A program made the translations under genes and the position numbers. DNA of 64,000 nucleotides from Quillaja saponaria. Its lineage: Eukaryota > Streptophyta > Magnoliopsida > Fabales > Quillajaceae. Location: assembly GCA_029379385.1 (NCBI GenBank), contig CM055605.1:9521001-9585000 (forward strand), written 5' to 3'. The notes under the pieces are model-generated. The model was not told where the DNA came from. It saw only the letters and a program-made list of their open reading frames with translations, and searched no databases. Of this stretch, positions 63,011 through 64,000 are shown one piece after another; position 1 is the stretch's first letter, and every line of letters begins with the position of its first letter.

Positions 63011-64000
63011 TTCACGCGCGCAAAACGTAAGAGGTGGTTTATTCTCCCGCTTTGACAAGGCATCATGTTAGGCTCTGTTTGGATGACAACGGGGAAATTG
63101 TCCTGATTCTTTGACATATAGACTAAACTTTAACCTTTAATAATTTTATTTTATTTTATACAATTTGAATATTATCGAAACAATTTTTCTAATAAAAAAA
63201 CTAACTTTCTTATTTATAAAATAGAAAAATAAAACAAAAAACGTATATAATTACATTAAAATAAACTCTACACTTTTTATGTTTGGAACCAAAGAAATGA
63301 TGTAAGATTTAAGTAAAATTTATTTAAAATTCATATTTTATTCAATTAAGAATTTCAAAACCTAAATAGGTTGAATTTCATTTTGTGAAATTTATTTGAC
63401 ACAAGTTATTATTTTGTTATGTTTCAAATGACATTTTTATTCTTAATATTACACATATTTTTCTAAATAAATCGATAAATAACAACCATTATTTCATCTA
63501 TTCAATTTCAAAAAAAAATTCTACTAACTTATTTTTTTTATTAAACAATAATTAATCTCACAGTTCTTATATTTTTAGTTGCATAATGCTAGTTTGAATT
63601 AAAAAATTAGGATAGTATGAAAAAAATACTTAAATTAAAATAAAATTTTCATTTGTTCCCAAATAAGAAAATTAAATTGAATTTCATTTTTTTTTTTTTT
63701 CCAATATCAAATAAAATAATTTATTTTAAATTATAGAATTTATTTAAAATAAAATAATTTTTATTTTGTTTGGAACACAAGTAAATAAAAACCCCCCATC
63801 AAATCCCACATTAGATTCTAACCTTGAAAGTGGGCTTCAATGTGCTTAAAATGATTGTATTGTTGAAGGCAACCATCCAACTTTGTTCCCTTCTAAGATG
63901 TACAAAATGATTAGACACGATGAGGGAGTTATTTTTGTCATCGTCTTCATAAATAAATTTAAATGTACAGAGATGTTCTCTATGTTTTCAGGTGTTAAAG
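63011..64000. other. OSCA-like upstream region, AT-rich
   Basis: No gene is seen. A ggctctgtttggatgacaac sequence at about 63071 resembles MITE termini seen elsewhere in the window, but no matching inverted end was found before the window closes. The rest is AT-rich. Confidence 0.45.

Noticed and set aside
1..64000. tRNA, rRNA or CRISPR-like arrays
   Set aside because: None was recognised by eye on either strand; a tRNA scan would be needed to exclude a single tRNA gene.

Overview
The window is nuclear DNA from a flowering plant, most likely a eudicot. Evidence for this: GT-AG introns splitting short, GC-richer exons in a very AT-rich background; nested LTR retrotransposons and MITE-like elements; and proteins of two plant families. 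The species cannot be named from the sequence alone.

The first 55.5 kb is a plus-strand tandem cluster of flavin-containing monooxygenase genes of the plant FMO GS-OX-like (S-oxygenating) clade. Reading left to right: FMO-A, exons 3-7 only, because the window opens inside its intron 2 (868-3186); FMO-B, complete, 7 exons, 438 aa (4346-10867); a 13 kb retrotransposon-rich spacer; FMO-C, complete, 7 exons, 438 aa (24244-34600), with a 4.9 kb intron 5 enlarged by inserted repeats; FMO-C', a fragment holding only exons 6-7 (40594-41926); and FMO-D, complete, 7 exons, 437 aa (47951-55477). All copies share one splice pattern: exon lengths of 529, 71, 150, 83, 136 and 174 nt for exons 1-6, and 174 nt (171 in D) for exon 7. 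I rebuilt each exon chain by hand and found no internal stops. B and C are the closest pair and share flanking sequence on both sides. D is more distant and A the most distant.

FMO-C' lies inside a tandem duplication of about 7.35 kb. The left copy is about 31774-39123 and the right copy about 39129-46530. The unit begins at an LTR-like terminus inside FMO-C intron 5, carries exons 6-7 and about 4.5 kb of 3' flank, and ends in AT-rich DNA. The two copies are nearly identical in the exons, so the event looks recent.

The 10.9-24.2 kb spacer holds a decayed Ty1/copia element (RNase H tail, polypurine tract, start of the 3' LTR). Two solo-LTR-like elements interrupt it, one of 4.4 kb in the coding part and one of 3.0 kb in the LTR. 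Each is flanked by near-identical 5-bp target duplications.

The last 7 kb carries one gene on the minus strand, convergent with FMO-D: a 10-exon gene for a 715-aa CSC1-like/OSCA-family protein (stress-gated cation channel family), closest in my recollection to the Arabidopsis At3g54510 type. I see no functional link between the channel and the monooxygenases. The FMO copies probably act as duplicated enzymes on soft nucleophiles such as sulfides, but the substrate cannot be read from sequence. I found no tRNA, rRNA or CRISPR-like structure, and no clear evidence of a wholly new biological system. The most unusual items are the duplicated terminal-exon cassette of FMO-C, the loss of its TATA box, and the nested repeat history.
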